Below, one piece after another: positions 1 to 5,910 of a stretch of 18,128 nt of DNA. The DNA is from SAR202 cluster bacterium Io17-Chloro-G7 (GTDB lineage: Bacteria > Chloroflexota > Dehalococcoidia > UBA3495). The first letter of the stretch is position 1. Each line of letters starts with the position of its first letter. The notes under the pieces were generated by a model that did not search any database, was not told where the DNA came from, and worked only from the letters and a program-made list of their open reading frames with translations. The stretch spans positions 1-18,128 of the forward strand of contig MUCU01000024.1 in the NCBI GenBank assembly GCA_002817055.1. Direction: 5' to 3'. A program made the translations under genes and the position numbers.

Positions 1-389
1 ATTTGCTCTTTGGTAGCTGCGCCGTAGTTGGCAACCGACAGCTTAATTTGGGCTGGACTATAGGTATAAACGGGGATTCCCTGGCTGGCTGCGCCGATTA
101 GCACGACGGCTTGGGCTTGGCCCACTGCAATCGCCGGGCCAATAAACTGGCGTTCGCCTTTCCCAACGAAAGGCTGTTCAACGGCAATGGCGGAGGGATT
201 GAAAATGGAAATCATGTTGAGTATGTGAGTATGCAGTTGGTACAGCCGGTATTCTATCGGCATGGTAGAAGGAAGAGAAATCACGCCGTAGTCCTCGGCG
301 GCTGCTTGGGGACCTGCTGCTTGGGGAGATGAAGAGACCAACGCATACCCCATGTGCTGCGTTCCGGGGTCAATCCCAAGTACTAGCAT
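1..389 (-). CDS. ruvC: Crossover junction endodeoxyribonuclease RuvC (3' part beyond window)
   Basis: RuvC resolves Holliday junctions by symmetric nicking, working with RuvAB in recombinational repair. About 129 N-terminal residues are visible. They start with LVLGIDPGTQHMGYAL, the first catalytic strand, with D7. The second acidic motif AVEQPFVGKG follows with E71, then AIAVGQAQAVVLIGAA and PVYTYSPAQIKLSVANYGAATKEQ, all typical of the family. The last two catalytic aspartates lie off the left edge. The ATG at 389-387 follows a G-rich stretch (GGGGAGTGGGGGCC) that can act as ribosome-binding site. Residues 22-31 hold a small PQAAG/PQAAA duplication encoded by 12-bp repeats at 301-312 and 316-327, in the loop after the first strand. 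The gene lies downstream of yebC on the same strand, a common pairing. Identification is firm; the C-terminus cannot be judged. Confidence 0.93.
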   Translation of the reverse strand, partial: MLVLGIDPGTQHMGYALVSSSPQAAGPQAAAEDYGVISLPSTMPIEYRLYQLHTHILNMISIFNPSAIAVEQPFVGKGERQFIGPAIAVGQAQAVVLIGAASQGIPVYTYSPAQIKLSVANYGAATKEQ

Positions 390-475
390 GGCCCCCACTC
401 CCCGCTTTTATCGACTGAATAGCTAGTACTGCATCTAAAACAGATTGGAGGATGCGCACCTACCCCCTCTTAATC

Positions 476-494
476 TCCCCCTTCGAAAGGGGGA
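476..494 (-). repeat. Short G/C-rich hairpin between yebC and ruvC
   Basis: A perfect 8-bp inverted repeat (TCCCCCTT, 3-nt loop, AAGGGGGA) lies in the 201-bp gap between yebC and ruvC. No T-run follows on the minus strand, so it is a poor intrinsic terminator. It resembles the pyrimidine-rich dispersed hairpins of metagenomic Chloroflexota genomes and could be a processing or stability element. A second inverted repeat, TTGGAT-AATA-ATCCAA, sits near 536-552 in the same gap. Confidence 0.5.
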
Positions 495-590
495 TAAATC
501 CAACCTTTTCTCAGTTTGCATATGAGATAGCGCGATTGGATTATTATCCAACATAAACTGGACGGAATAAATAGTCTCAGCTGTCCTGTG

Positions 591-1355
591 TTAAGACGAC
601 ACCTGGTATTTTTCGAGAACTTCCTGAGGGAAATCGGCGTTGGTGTACGCCTTTTGAATGTCGTCCAAGTCCTCCAGACTGTCCAGCAGTTTTAAGGTCT
701 GCTCCGCTGCGGAATCTTCCAGGGTGATGGTGGCTTTGGGCACCATGGAAACTTCTGCGGATTCCGGCTTGACGCCCTCGGCTTCCAGCGTGCTCCGTAT
801 CTCTAAGAGCAGTTCGGGAGCGGTGAATATTTCCAAAACACCGTCTTCCAAATTAACGTCTTCGGCGCCAGCATCAATGGCCAGCAAGCCCAACTCCTCA
901 CCCTTCTCTTCGTCGGGCATCTCGACGGTTATAAGGCCCCGAGACTCGAAGTTCCAGGCTACACAACCGCTCTCCCCAAGATTTCCGCCGCACTTAGTAA
1001 ATGTGGAGCGCACATCGGCAGCGGTGCGGTTGCGATTCGGGGTCAAGGCCTGAAGGAGGATAGCTCCCCCGCCTGGGCCATAGCCTTCGTAGATAATCTC
1101 CTCCAGGTCTTCGGCCCCTTCTCCACCGCCGCTGGCTCGTTTGATAGCCCGGAGAATGTTTTCTTGGGGCATGTTGTTGTTCTTGGCTTTTTCCACGGCC
1201 AAACGCAACCGGAAGTTCATATCGACGTCGCCGCCCCCGCCCTCTCTAACTGCCAGTGCGATATCCCGGCTGAGCTTAGTGAACATCGCGCCTCTTTTGG
1301 CGTCGGCTATTCCTTTTTGGTGTTTTATGGTTGACCATTTAGAGTGACCCGACAT
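591..1355 (-). CDS. yebC: YebC/PmpR/TACO1-family protein
   Basis: The 254-residue product starts MSGHSKWSTIKHQKGIADAKRG, the signature of the YebC/TACO1 family, which is usually about 240-250 residues long. Further family hallmarks are FRLRLAVEKAKNNNMPQENILRAIKRASG and IIYEGYGPGGGAILLQALTPNRNRTAADVRSTFTKCGGNLGESGCVAW. Family members were first described as transcription regulators. More recent work links them to translation of hard-to-decode stretches such as polyproline, in functional proximity to EF-P. An SD (AGGAGG) lies 7 nt before the ATG. The gene has its own promoter 190 bases upstream (1545-1573) and a long leader. ruvC follows downstream. Confidence 0.96.
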   Translation of the reverse strand: MSGHSKWSTIKHQKGIADAKRGAMFTKLSRDIALAVREGGGGDVDMNFRLRLAVEKAKNNNMPQENILRAIKRASGGGEGAEDLEEIIYEGYGPGGGAILLQALTPNRNRTAADVRSTFTKCGGNLGESGCVAWNFESRGLITVEMPDEEKGEELGLLAIDAGAEDVNLEDGVLEIFTAPELLLEIRSTLEAEGVKPESAEVSMVPKATITLEDSAAEQTLKLLDSLEDLDDIQKAYTNADFPQEVLEKYQVSS

Positions 1356-1388
1356 TTGGGCGCCTCCTGTTACGGGGTTGTATTAATT

Positions 1389-1517
1389 TCAGCAATTATT
1401 CAGAGCTAAACGCTCATTACTGATTACGTACAGGATGGATTGTGTAATTTCCAAGCATTGCTCGGATGCGAACGTAATCTGCTCGCATCCGGAGCCATAA
1501 ATTACGTCCAATTCCAT
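1389..1517 (-). CDS. Possible 42-residue leader ORF upstream of yebC
   Basis: An ATG at 1517-1515 opens a 42-codon frame ending in TGA 33 bases before yebC. It begins about 27 bases after the -10 box of a strong promoter, so it would be the first ORF on the yebC transcript. The only SD-like match is GAGG two bases before the ATG, too close to be good. The peptide (starts MELDVIYGSGCEQ, ends NERLALNNC) has three cysteines and matches nothing I recognise. It spans the 9-bp hairpin at 1463-1491. It may be a leader peptide or chance open frame in a structured 5'UTR; the latter is at least as likely. Confidence 0.22.
   Translation of the reverse strand: MELDVIYGSGCEQITFASEQCLEITQSILYVISNERLALNNC
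1463..1491 (-). promoter_or_regulatory. 9-bp hairpin in the yebC leader
   Basis: CGGATGCGA and TCGCATCCG form a perfect 9-bp stem with an 11-nt loop, inside the transcribed leader between the yebC promoter and its start codon. No T-run follows it, so it is not an intrinsic terminator. Copies of ATTACGT on one strand or the other occur nearby (about 1424, 1472 and 1502) and could pair alternatively with the loop. A regulatory role is inferred only from position and structure. Confidence 0.45.
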
Positions 1518-1544
1518 GGCCTCAGAAGTAAAGCGGTCCTTAAG

Positions 1545-1573
1545 ATTTTAGCACCGGTCGGATAGCGGGTCAA
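1545..1573 (-). promoter_or_regulatory. SigmaA-type promoter for the yebC-ruvC unit
   Basis: On the minus strand TTGACC (1573-1568) is separated by exactly 17 bases from TAAAAT (1550-1545), preceded by TGC as an extended -10. It sits just downstream of the rimM stop codon, so yebC and probably ruvC can be transcribed independently of the rpsP operon. Confidence 0.8.
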
Positions 1574-1579
1574 AAATCG

Positions 1580-2131
1580 TCACCTGAGGCCATCGGGAAG
1601 GCTCACCACCATCACTCCGTCGTTCAGGCGAATTTCCCGAATTACGTGGGATAATGCGGGGATTAGAAGTTCACCGGAACCTGTGGACGTGACGTAGACG
1701 TCATTGCTGCCGGTCTCTAGAATCTCGATGATGCTCCCTAAGCACGCCCCTTCTTCCGTCACTACATTCAAGCCCACAATTTGATAGTGGAAATACTCGC
1801 CCTCCGGAAGGCTTGGCACTTCTGTTTCGGGCACGGTCAACTCCGCTCCCACCAGAGATTTAACGGAGGCCTCAGTATCAAATCCTTCAAACCGAAGAAT
1901 GATTTGGCTGCCAGCATTCTTCGATGCGCCACGTTGGTTTGATTTAAAGGAGGCTGGGGAGGACGAGGAGACAACGTAAGGTTGGCCCAAGATGTAGAGG
2001 GTTTGCCCGGTGCCAAATCTGTGGGAAACAACGCTCAAAACAGTGGCTCTTACGCCCCCTGCCAGACCGTGGACTGCAATGACCCTTCCCACCAAAATAG
2101 GCTGGGAGTTTTGGCGAGGAGAATCTGTCAC
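1580..2131 (-). CDS. rimM: Ribosome maturation factor RimM
   Basis: RimM binds S19 and assists 30S subunit maturation. The 183-residue product has the N-terminal RimM domain (ILVGRVIAVHGLAGGVRA, residues 12-30). It ends with the PRC-barrel, visible as YFHYQIVGLNVVTEEGACLGSIIEILETGSNDVYVV-like sequence (about 113-147) and LLIPALSHVIREIRLNDGVMVVSLPDGL. Residues 55-75 are a Ser/Asn/Gly-rich loop inside the N-terminal domain, longer than usual. The start is GTG at 2131-2129 because an in-frame stop lies five codons upstream; no clear SD is seen. It lies 91 bases after khpA. The trmD and rplS genes that often follow are absent; yebC follows under its own promoter. Confidence 0.93.
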   Translation of the reverse strand: MTDSPRQNSQPILVGRVIAVHGLAGGVRATVLSVVSHRFGTGQTLYILGQPYVVSSSSPASFKSNQRGASKNAGSQIILRFEGFDTEASVKSLVGAELTVPETEVPSLPEGEYFHYQIVGLNVVTEEGACLGSIIEILETGSNDVYVTSTGSGELLIPALSHVIREIRLNDGVMVVSLPDGLR

Positions 2132-2165
2132 TGTAAGTCCCGGTCACGCATATGCGGAGCATTGC

Positions 2166-2195
2166 GCCGTGTCTTGCAATGCCGTATCTTGCAAT
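2166..2195 (-). repeat. 15-bp tandem duplication between khpA and rimM
   Basis: GCCGTGTCTTGCAAT and GCCGTATCTTGCAAT are adjacent 15-bp units differing at one base, in the 91-base spacer before rimM. This looks like recent slippage or duplication. It lengthens the leader of rimM and carries no visible gene. Confidence 0.7.
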
Positions 2196-2222
2196 ATTGA
2201 AGGGATTCCTTCAGGTTGGTGC

Positions 2223-2450
2223 TTACACTATCTCAAGCACGGCGTGGCTGCCACCTTTAACTGCCGCTACTCGAAGTAACACACGCATGGCCTGCGCCAC
2301 CCGGCCTTGCCGGCCGATAACCTTACCCTTATCCTCCAGGGCGACTTCCAAACGGAGTACAATGCGCCCTTCCTCAAGGGACTCGGTGACCACCACCGCA
2401 TCCGGGTCGCTGGCCAGCGAACGGGCGATGTACTCAATCAGCTCTTTCAT
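2223..2450 (-). CDS. khpA: KH-domain RNA-binding protein KhpA
   Basis: The 75-residue protein is a single small KH domain. It opens MKELIEYIARSLASDPDAV and carries the RNA-binding GxxG loop in KVIGRQGRVAQAMR (G46-R-Q-G49). In many Gram-positive-type bacteria this gene (ylqC/khpA) lies right after rpsP, and the protein works with KhpB/Jag on RNA. The start ATG overlaps the rpsP stop in an ATGA arrangement (2447-2450), so translation is probably coupled. Length and context are fully typical. Confidence 0.94.
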   Translation of the reverse strand: MKELIEYIARSLASDPDAVVVTESLEEGRIVLRLEVALEDKGKVIGRQGRVAQAMRVLLRVAAVKGGSHAVLEIV

Positions 2451-2899
2451 TCCGTAGAAGCCTCTTCAGTAGAAGCCTCTTCAGACTCCTCATCTGTAGG
2501 GGCATCAGCGGTTACATCATCCACAGGGGTTTCGGCTGCGCTCGCTTCCGTCGAGGCTACCGCTTCGACCACTACTTCTGTAGGCACCGTCGAGGCAACC
2601 GCCGATGGAGCGGGCCCTTCGGTTGAGCCAATACTATCATTCCGAAACTCTTGAATCCGCTGGTACAAGCCATTCTTGTCTAGAATGCGGGCGACAGCGT
2701 CGGAGGGTTGGGCACCCTTTGACAACCACTGAACTGCCCGGTCTTCTTTGATCGTGATGGCTGGAGGGTCCGCCATCGGGTCGTAATTACCTATCCATTC
2801 TAAGTAGGCACCGTCCCGAGGTGCGGCAGAATCCGCTACCACGATTCTGTACGACGGTTTCCCTTTTTTACCTACCCTTCTTAAGCGAATTCGTAACAT
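2447..2899 (-). CDS. rpsP: 30S ribosomal protein S16 with long acidic C-terminal tail
   Basis: Residues 1-86 are a standard S16: MLRIRLRRVGKKGKPSYRIVVADSAAPRDG, then LEWIGNYDP and KEDRAVQWLSKGAQPSDAVARILDKNG. The open frame extends to an upstream GTG, but the ATG at 2899 is chosen because S16 begins exactly MxxIRLRR and GGGAG lies six bases before it. The usual length is 80-90 residues. This one has 150, with a tail from about residue 90 rich in Ala, Ser, Thr, Glu and Val and nearly free of basic residues. The tail ends in EEAST EEAST E, encoded by a perfect 15-bp tandem repeat. S16 lies on the body of the 30S subunit; the tail is probably disordered and solvent exposed. First gene of the rpsP-khpA-rimM unit. 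Confidence 0.96.
   Translation of the reverse strand: MLRIRLRRVGKKGKPSYRIVVADSAAPRDGAYLEWIGNYDPMADPPAITIKEDRAVQWLSKGAQPSDAVARILDKNGLYQRIQEFRNDSIGSTEGPAPSAVASTVPTEVVVEAVASTEASAAETPVDDVTADAPTDEESEEASTEEASTE
2454..2483 (-). repeat. 15-bp tandem repeat in the rpsP 3' end
   Basis: Two identical copies of GTAGAAGCCTCTTCA (2454-2468 and 2469-2483) encode the EEAST duplication at the S16 C-terminus. Being in frame, it can expand or contract without breaking the gene. Confidence 0.85.
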
Positions 2900-2940
2900 G
2901 CAATCTCCCACACACCCTTTGCCGGTCGTGCGTTAGGGCG

Positions 2941-2969
2941 ATTTTAAGCCGAGGGTAGGAGGTTGTCAA
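2941..2969 (-). promoter_or_regulatory. SigmaA-type promoter for rpsP-khpA-rimM
   Basis: TTGACA (2969-2964), a 17-base spacer and TAAAAT (2946-2941) lie about 42 bases before the rpsP ATG. This is one mismatch from consensus and fits the high expression expected of a ribosomal protein operon. Confidence 0.88.
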
Positions 2970-2998
2970 TAATTGAGCCACTCCCACCATAGCTAACA

Positions 2999-3031
2999 AA
3001 CAAAAATAAAACCCCTGGACGTGCAGGGGTT
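2999..3031 (-). terminator. Intrinsic terminator on the minus strand, upstream of the rpsP promoter
   Basis: AACCCCTG (3010-3017), a 6-nt loop and CAGGGGTT (3024-3031) make a perfect 8-bp stem. Read on the minus strand it is followed by TTTTATTTTTG, a classic Rho-independent terminator. No recognisable gene precedes it on that strand; it closes the orphan unit that starts at the promoter 3386-3414 and shields rpsP from it. Confidence 0.85.
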
Positions 3032-3194
3032 CCGCTGCCAGACTGGCCGATTCAAGGGGGTTTCACAGCTAATTGGAAAGCCGATCCGCACACCTTGTTG
3101 ACGCTAATTTTCAATAACTGATTAAAGGCTGGTTAAAAAAACATCGGACCCAGCCAACTGCCATTTGTGGACGCCCTTCAATACCGGGGTTACG

Positions 3195-3311
3195 AGGGGC
3201 GATGGTAGACATTGGTCTGGGCCCGACGAAAACGGGTTCTCGTTTTTATAAAGGAGGTCTTTACGAGACGATCACCTCGTCGTGTCCAGACAGATGCCTA
3301 CCATCGCCCCT
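3195..3311. mobile_element. 117-bp MITE-like palindromic element with 3-bp target duplication
   Basis: Perfect 14-bp terminal inverted repeats AGGGGCGATGGTAG (3195-3208) and its complement (3298-3311) bound the element. The similarity continues inward imperfectly for about 15 more bases (GACATTGGTCTGG against GCATCTGTCTGG). Inside, TCTCGT/ACGAGA gives a further stem. ACG flanks both ends (3192-3194 and 3312-3314), which reads as a 3-bp target duplication. The element has no transposase gene, so it would depend on one elsewhere. It has landed in a short ORF on the minus strand and supplies that ORF's present stop codon. The transposase family cannot be named from this copy. Confidence 0.75.
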
Positions 3312-3332
3312 ACGTGTTAAACTAACTTTCAT
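3261..3332 (-). pseudogene. Short ORF with strong expression signals, interrupted by the MITE-like element
   Basis: ATG at 3332-3330 follows an excellent SD (AAGGAGGTG, 3347-3339) at a 6-nt spacing and a near-consensus promoter 54 bases upstream. The frame starts MKVSLTR and then enters the inserted element, stopping at TAA (3263-3261) after 23 codons. Removing the element and one ACG copy (120 bases, frame-neutral) gives a 33-codon frame running to a TGA at 3113-3111 (RNPGIEGRPQMAVGW after MKVSLT). I recognise neither version. It could be a disrupted small-protein gene, a leader peptide, or the 5' end of a gene whose remainder is lost. The signals are clear, the product is not. Confidence 0.45.
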
Positions 3333-3385
3333 GCGTTTCACCTCCTTCTTTTATTCCGTGACGCCTTCCGCACAACGGTTTTGTT

Positions 3386-3414
3386 ATTTTAGCAACCGCC
3401 CCACTTTGTGTCAA
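3386..3414 (-). promoter_or_regulatory. Strong orphan sigmaA-type promoter
   Basis: TTGACA (3414-3409), 17 bases, TAAAAT (3391-3386), with TGC directly before the -10 as an extended element. It is as strong as the rpsP promoter, yet no recognised gene lies downstream, only the short interrupted ORF and then a terminator. Confidence 0.85.
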
Positions 3415-3613
3415 TATTAAATCTATTTTGCTTGGCCCATTTTGACTGCTTTACCGACCTAGCGACTACACCGGCATTTGCTGCCAACTCTGCCGCCATT
3501 CTTAGACTCGGTTGCCTGTCAGATTATTTCCGGGGTTTGTCCGAGCGATTGCTTAGAATTCGTGTTGCCATGAATTCCGCCGATATGGCAAATCCGTCAC
3601 GAGGTTAATATCC

Positions 3614-4576
3614 ATGCCCGGAGGCCGGTTACGCCTGTTGTTCATGGGGACGCCGGAATTTACAGTCCCGGTATTGGAATCTCTCATCCAAGCCGAGAAC
3701 GTGGAGGTTGTCGGCGTTTACACTCCACCCGACCGGCCCAAGGGACGGGGCCGCGCTGTGGAGATGCCTCCCGTCAAAAGCTTCGCCTTGGACCAGGGTC
3801 TTCCCGTCTTCCAACCAGCAAGCCTGCGACCTGAAACAATCCAACAAGAACTGGCGGCCCTTGACCCCGACGTCATCGTCGTCGCTGCTTACGGCAAGTT
3901 GTTGCCCGAAGCGGTGCTCACCACCCCAGCCTACGGCTGCTTGAACCTTCATCCATCATTGTTGCCGAAATATCGTGGGCCATCTCCGGTGGCAACCACC
4001 ATTCTGGAAGGGGAGCCAACCACTGGGGTTACGTTGATGCTTTTGGACCAGGGCATGGACACGGGTCCAATTATTGCCCAGAGGGAATGCTCGCTACTGG
4101 GGGGTGAGACCGCCGGGTCGCTCACCGAAGCGCTGTTTCGACTGGGCGGCGAACTGCTACTTGAGAACCTGGGGCCTTGGGTTGCCGGTGAAGTGAGCGC
4201 CAATAGCCAGGACGAATCCTTGGCCTCAATAACCAGCAAGCTCCAACGGCAAGATGGGGAAGCGGATTGGCGTCTTTCCGCAAAAGAGTTGGAACGCCGC
4301 CATAGAGCTTTTACGCCCTGGCCGGGATTGTTCACGGTCTGGGAAGGAAAGGTGCTCAAGCTACTGGATGTGAAAACTTCCTCGCCCGGTTCGGATCAAC
4401 ATGCAGAGGCCGCGCACCAGCCGGGGCGCGTAGTGGCGACCACGGGCTCTGGGGCAGAGGTTGCGACCGGCGAAGGTATGTTGGAACTGCGTACAGTACA
4501 ACTCGAGGGCCGCAGGGCTCAAAGCGCCTCCGAGTTTATGCGAGGTTATCCTTCTGTCATAGGTTCGTTGCTCTAG
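3614..4576 (+). CDS. fmt: Methionyl-tRNA formyltransferase
   Basis: Fmt transfers a formyl group from 10-formyl-tetrahydrofolate to initiator Met-tRNA. The 320-residue product has the N-terminal formyltransferase fold, with LLFMGTPEFTVPVLESL at the start, VVAAYGKLLPEAVL, then the catalytic motif NLHPSLLPKYRGPSPV (N111, H113) and MDTGPIIAQ with catalytic D149. The C-terminal OB-like tRNA-binding domain begins near residue 205 (LQRQDGEADW, FTPWPGLFT). Length is normal. ATG at 3614 follows GAGG by nine bases. A TAGAAT box at 3554-3559 is a possible -10, but no -35 is convincing. The usual partner def (peptide deformylase) is not adjacent. Confidence 0.96.
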   Translation: MPGGRLRLLFMGTPEFTVPVLESLIQAENVEVVGVYTPPDRPKGRGRAVEMPPVKSFALDQGLPVFQPASLRPETIQQELAALDPDVIVVAAYGKLLPEAVLTTPAYGCLNLHPSLLPKYRGPSPVATTILEGEPTTGVTLMLLDQGMDTGPIIAQRECSLLGGETAGSLTEALFRLGGELLLENLGPWVAGEVSANSQDESLASITSKLQRQDGEADWRLSAKELERRHRAFTPWPGLFTVWEGKVLKLLDVKTSSPGSDQHAEAAHQPGRVVATTGSGAEVATGEGMLELRTVQLEGRRAQSASEFMRGYPSVIGSLL

Positions 4577-4829
4577 AAAAGGTAAGTTACCCTAGTTGGA
4601 CGTCGTTGGGACGCGGGAGTCCTAGACCAAAGCTCTAGCGCTTCCTACTCCGAATCCGGGTATAGCCAGTTAGCGGTGAGCCCTTCGGCACGCCCCCGGC
4701 AGGCCTATCGGTTGTTCTTTCTGGAACATTGCCCCTAACCGGACCGGCGGAAAGGACAACTCGAACGAACGCCCATTTCAGAATTCGATTCCATTATGTG
4801 GCCCACTAATTAACCTAGGAGGCAATCAA

Positions 4830-5771
4830 ATGCCAATACCACCGGAGCGCCAAGTCTTGGATTGGATGAATTCTCTAAGCAACTGGGGCCGATGGGGTGA
4901 GGACGACCAGATGGGATGTCTTAACTTGATAACTCCGGCCAAACGCAAAGCTGCGGCTGCGCTAGTCCAAGAGGGGTCGCCGATCAGTTGCTCTCGGCCC
5001 ATCATCACCGAGATGGCGCCAGACATTTCCCACCAAGTACAACGGTACATGGTGGACAGCGGAGAGGGCCGGGACACCGACCCCCCGGAACGACAGCTAA
5101 CCCGCCGCGGCGCCGCAGAGTTCATCGGCATGGTGTTTCACGGACAGACCATCACCCACATCGACGCCATGTCCCATTACTCCTGGCAAGGGAAGATGTA
5201 CAACGACACGCCAGCCAGCAAAATCACTTCCCGGGAGGGCGCACAGAGCCACTCCATCGAGGCCGCCAGTCAAGGGATAGTCACCAAAGGGGTGCTTCTG
5301 GACATTCCACTGGTGCGAGGCGTTGACTGGTTGGCCCCTGACCGTCCGGTAATGCCCGAAGATTTGGACGCCGCCGAGGCGCTTCACGGCGTCAAGGTCG
5401 ATGAAGGGGATATTCTGCTGGTGCGGACGGGCAATTACCGCAGGCGGCTGGAATCCGGTCCGGTACCCAACTCCGAGCCCGGCGTCGCTTGCCAGGTAGC
5501 CTGCACTCCCTGGTTCAAGGAGAGGGGAATCGCTATGCTGGGCACCGACACACCCAACGACGTACGGCCGAGCCAATATGCCACGATAGGCTCACCTCTA
5601 CATGTAATGTGTCTGGTGACCATGGGGCTATGGCTCATCGATAATGCCAACCTGGAGCAATTGGCGGAAGCCTGCCAAGAGCGGTGCAGGTACGAGTTCA
5701 TGCTGACCTTGGCGCCCTTGCGTCTGCGGAACGTCACGGGGTCGCCGGTGAACCCCATAGCATTGTTCTAG
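4830..5771 (+). CDS. Cyclase-family metal-dependent hydrolase (kynurenine formamidase-like)
   Basis: The 313-residue product belongs to the putative cyclase family (PF04199 type), which includes kynurenine formamidase and isatin hydrolase. The metal-binding motif appears as GQTITHIDAMSHY (H110, D112, H116), a variant of the family HxGTHxDxxxH. Other family traits are WGEDDQMGCLNLITP near the start, KGVLLDIPLVRGVDWL, VKVDEGDILLVRTGNY and GIAMLGTDTPND. The long N-terminus matches the roughly 310-residue subgroup found in soil and marine bacteria, whose substrates are mostly unknown. ATG at 4830 has AGGAGG eight bases upstream. No tryptophan-catabolism gene is nearby, so the kynurenine route is not implied. 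It is separated from fmt by 253 bases and probably transcribed on its own. Confidence 0.85.
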   Translation: MPIPPERQVLDWMNSLSNWGRWGEDDQMGCLNLITPAKRKAAAALVQEGSPISCSRPIITEMAPDISHQVQRYMVDSGEGRDTDPPERQLTRRGAAEFIGMVFHGQTITHIDAMSHYSWQGKMYNDTPASKITSREGAQSHSIEAASQGIVTKGVLLDIPLVRGVDWLAPDRPVMPEDLDAAEALHGVKVDEGDILLVRTGNYRRRLESGPVPNSEPGVACQVACTPWFKERGIAMLGTDTPNDVRPSQYATIGSPLHVMCLVTMGLWLIDNANLEQLAEACQERCRYEFMLTLAPLRLRNVTGSPVNPIALF

Positions 5772-5824
5772 CGGCCGTTTGGCTCGATCCCGGTACCGCT
5801 CAGTTGCAAATATCTACCAGCATA

Positions 5825-5859
5825 TAAGGGGCCGGTCACCAAAAGCGACCGGCCCCTTA
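5825..5859. terminator. GC-rich 13-bp hairpin between convergent genes
   Basis: TAAGGGGCCGGTC (5825-5837) and GACCGGCCCCTTA (5847-5859) form a perfect 13-bp stem with a 9-nt loop. It lies 53 bases after the cyclase stop and 51 before the end of the convergent membrane-protein gene. On the plus strand a T/C-rich tract (ACTGTCTCTCTACC) follows rather than a clean T-run. It most likely terminates the plus-strand unit and may block read-through both ways. Confidence 0.7.
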
Positions 5860-5910
5860 CTGTCTCTCTACCTTTGTCTCTTTAGCTTCAAACCATATAA
5901 ATACAATTTC

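Larger units (their letters stand above)
3010..3379 (-). ncRNA. Predicted orphan transcript of about 370 nt
   Basis: This is the span between the expected start site of the promoter at 3386-3414 and the terminator at 2999-3031 on the minus strand. It carries a 47-nt 5'UTR, the short interrupted ORF, the 117-nt palindrome, which would fold into a long hairpin, and about 160 further bases in which I see no gene. I compared it mentally with SRP RNA, tmRNA and 6S RNA hallmarks and found no convincing match. The transcript is an inference from its two boundary signals. Confidence 0.4.

Noticed and set aside
658..1053. Plus-strand frames opposite yebC
   Set aside because: Ser-rich antisense shadow of a well-identified gene; no start signals.
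3033..3191. SRP RNA, 6S RNA or tmRNA in the orphan transcript
   Set aside because: I looked for the SRP GGAA-tetraloop region, a tmRNA CCA-type 3' end and a 6S-like long bubble hairpin and found none convincingly.
3408..3608. Plus-strand 66-codon frame ending five bases before fmt
   Set aside because: It starts with GTG over the -35 region of the orphan promoter, has no SD, no recognisable sequence and ordinary composition for noncoding DNA.
4830..5771. Calling the cyclase-family protein kynurenine formamidase (kynB)
   Set aside because: The motif is family-level only, and no tryptophan or kynurenine genes are nearby.
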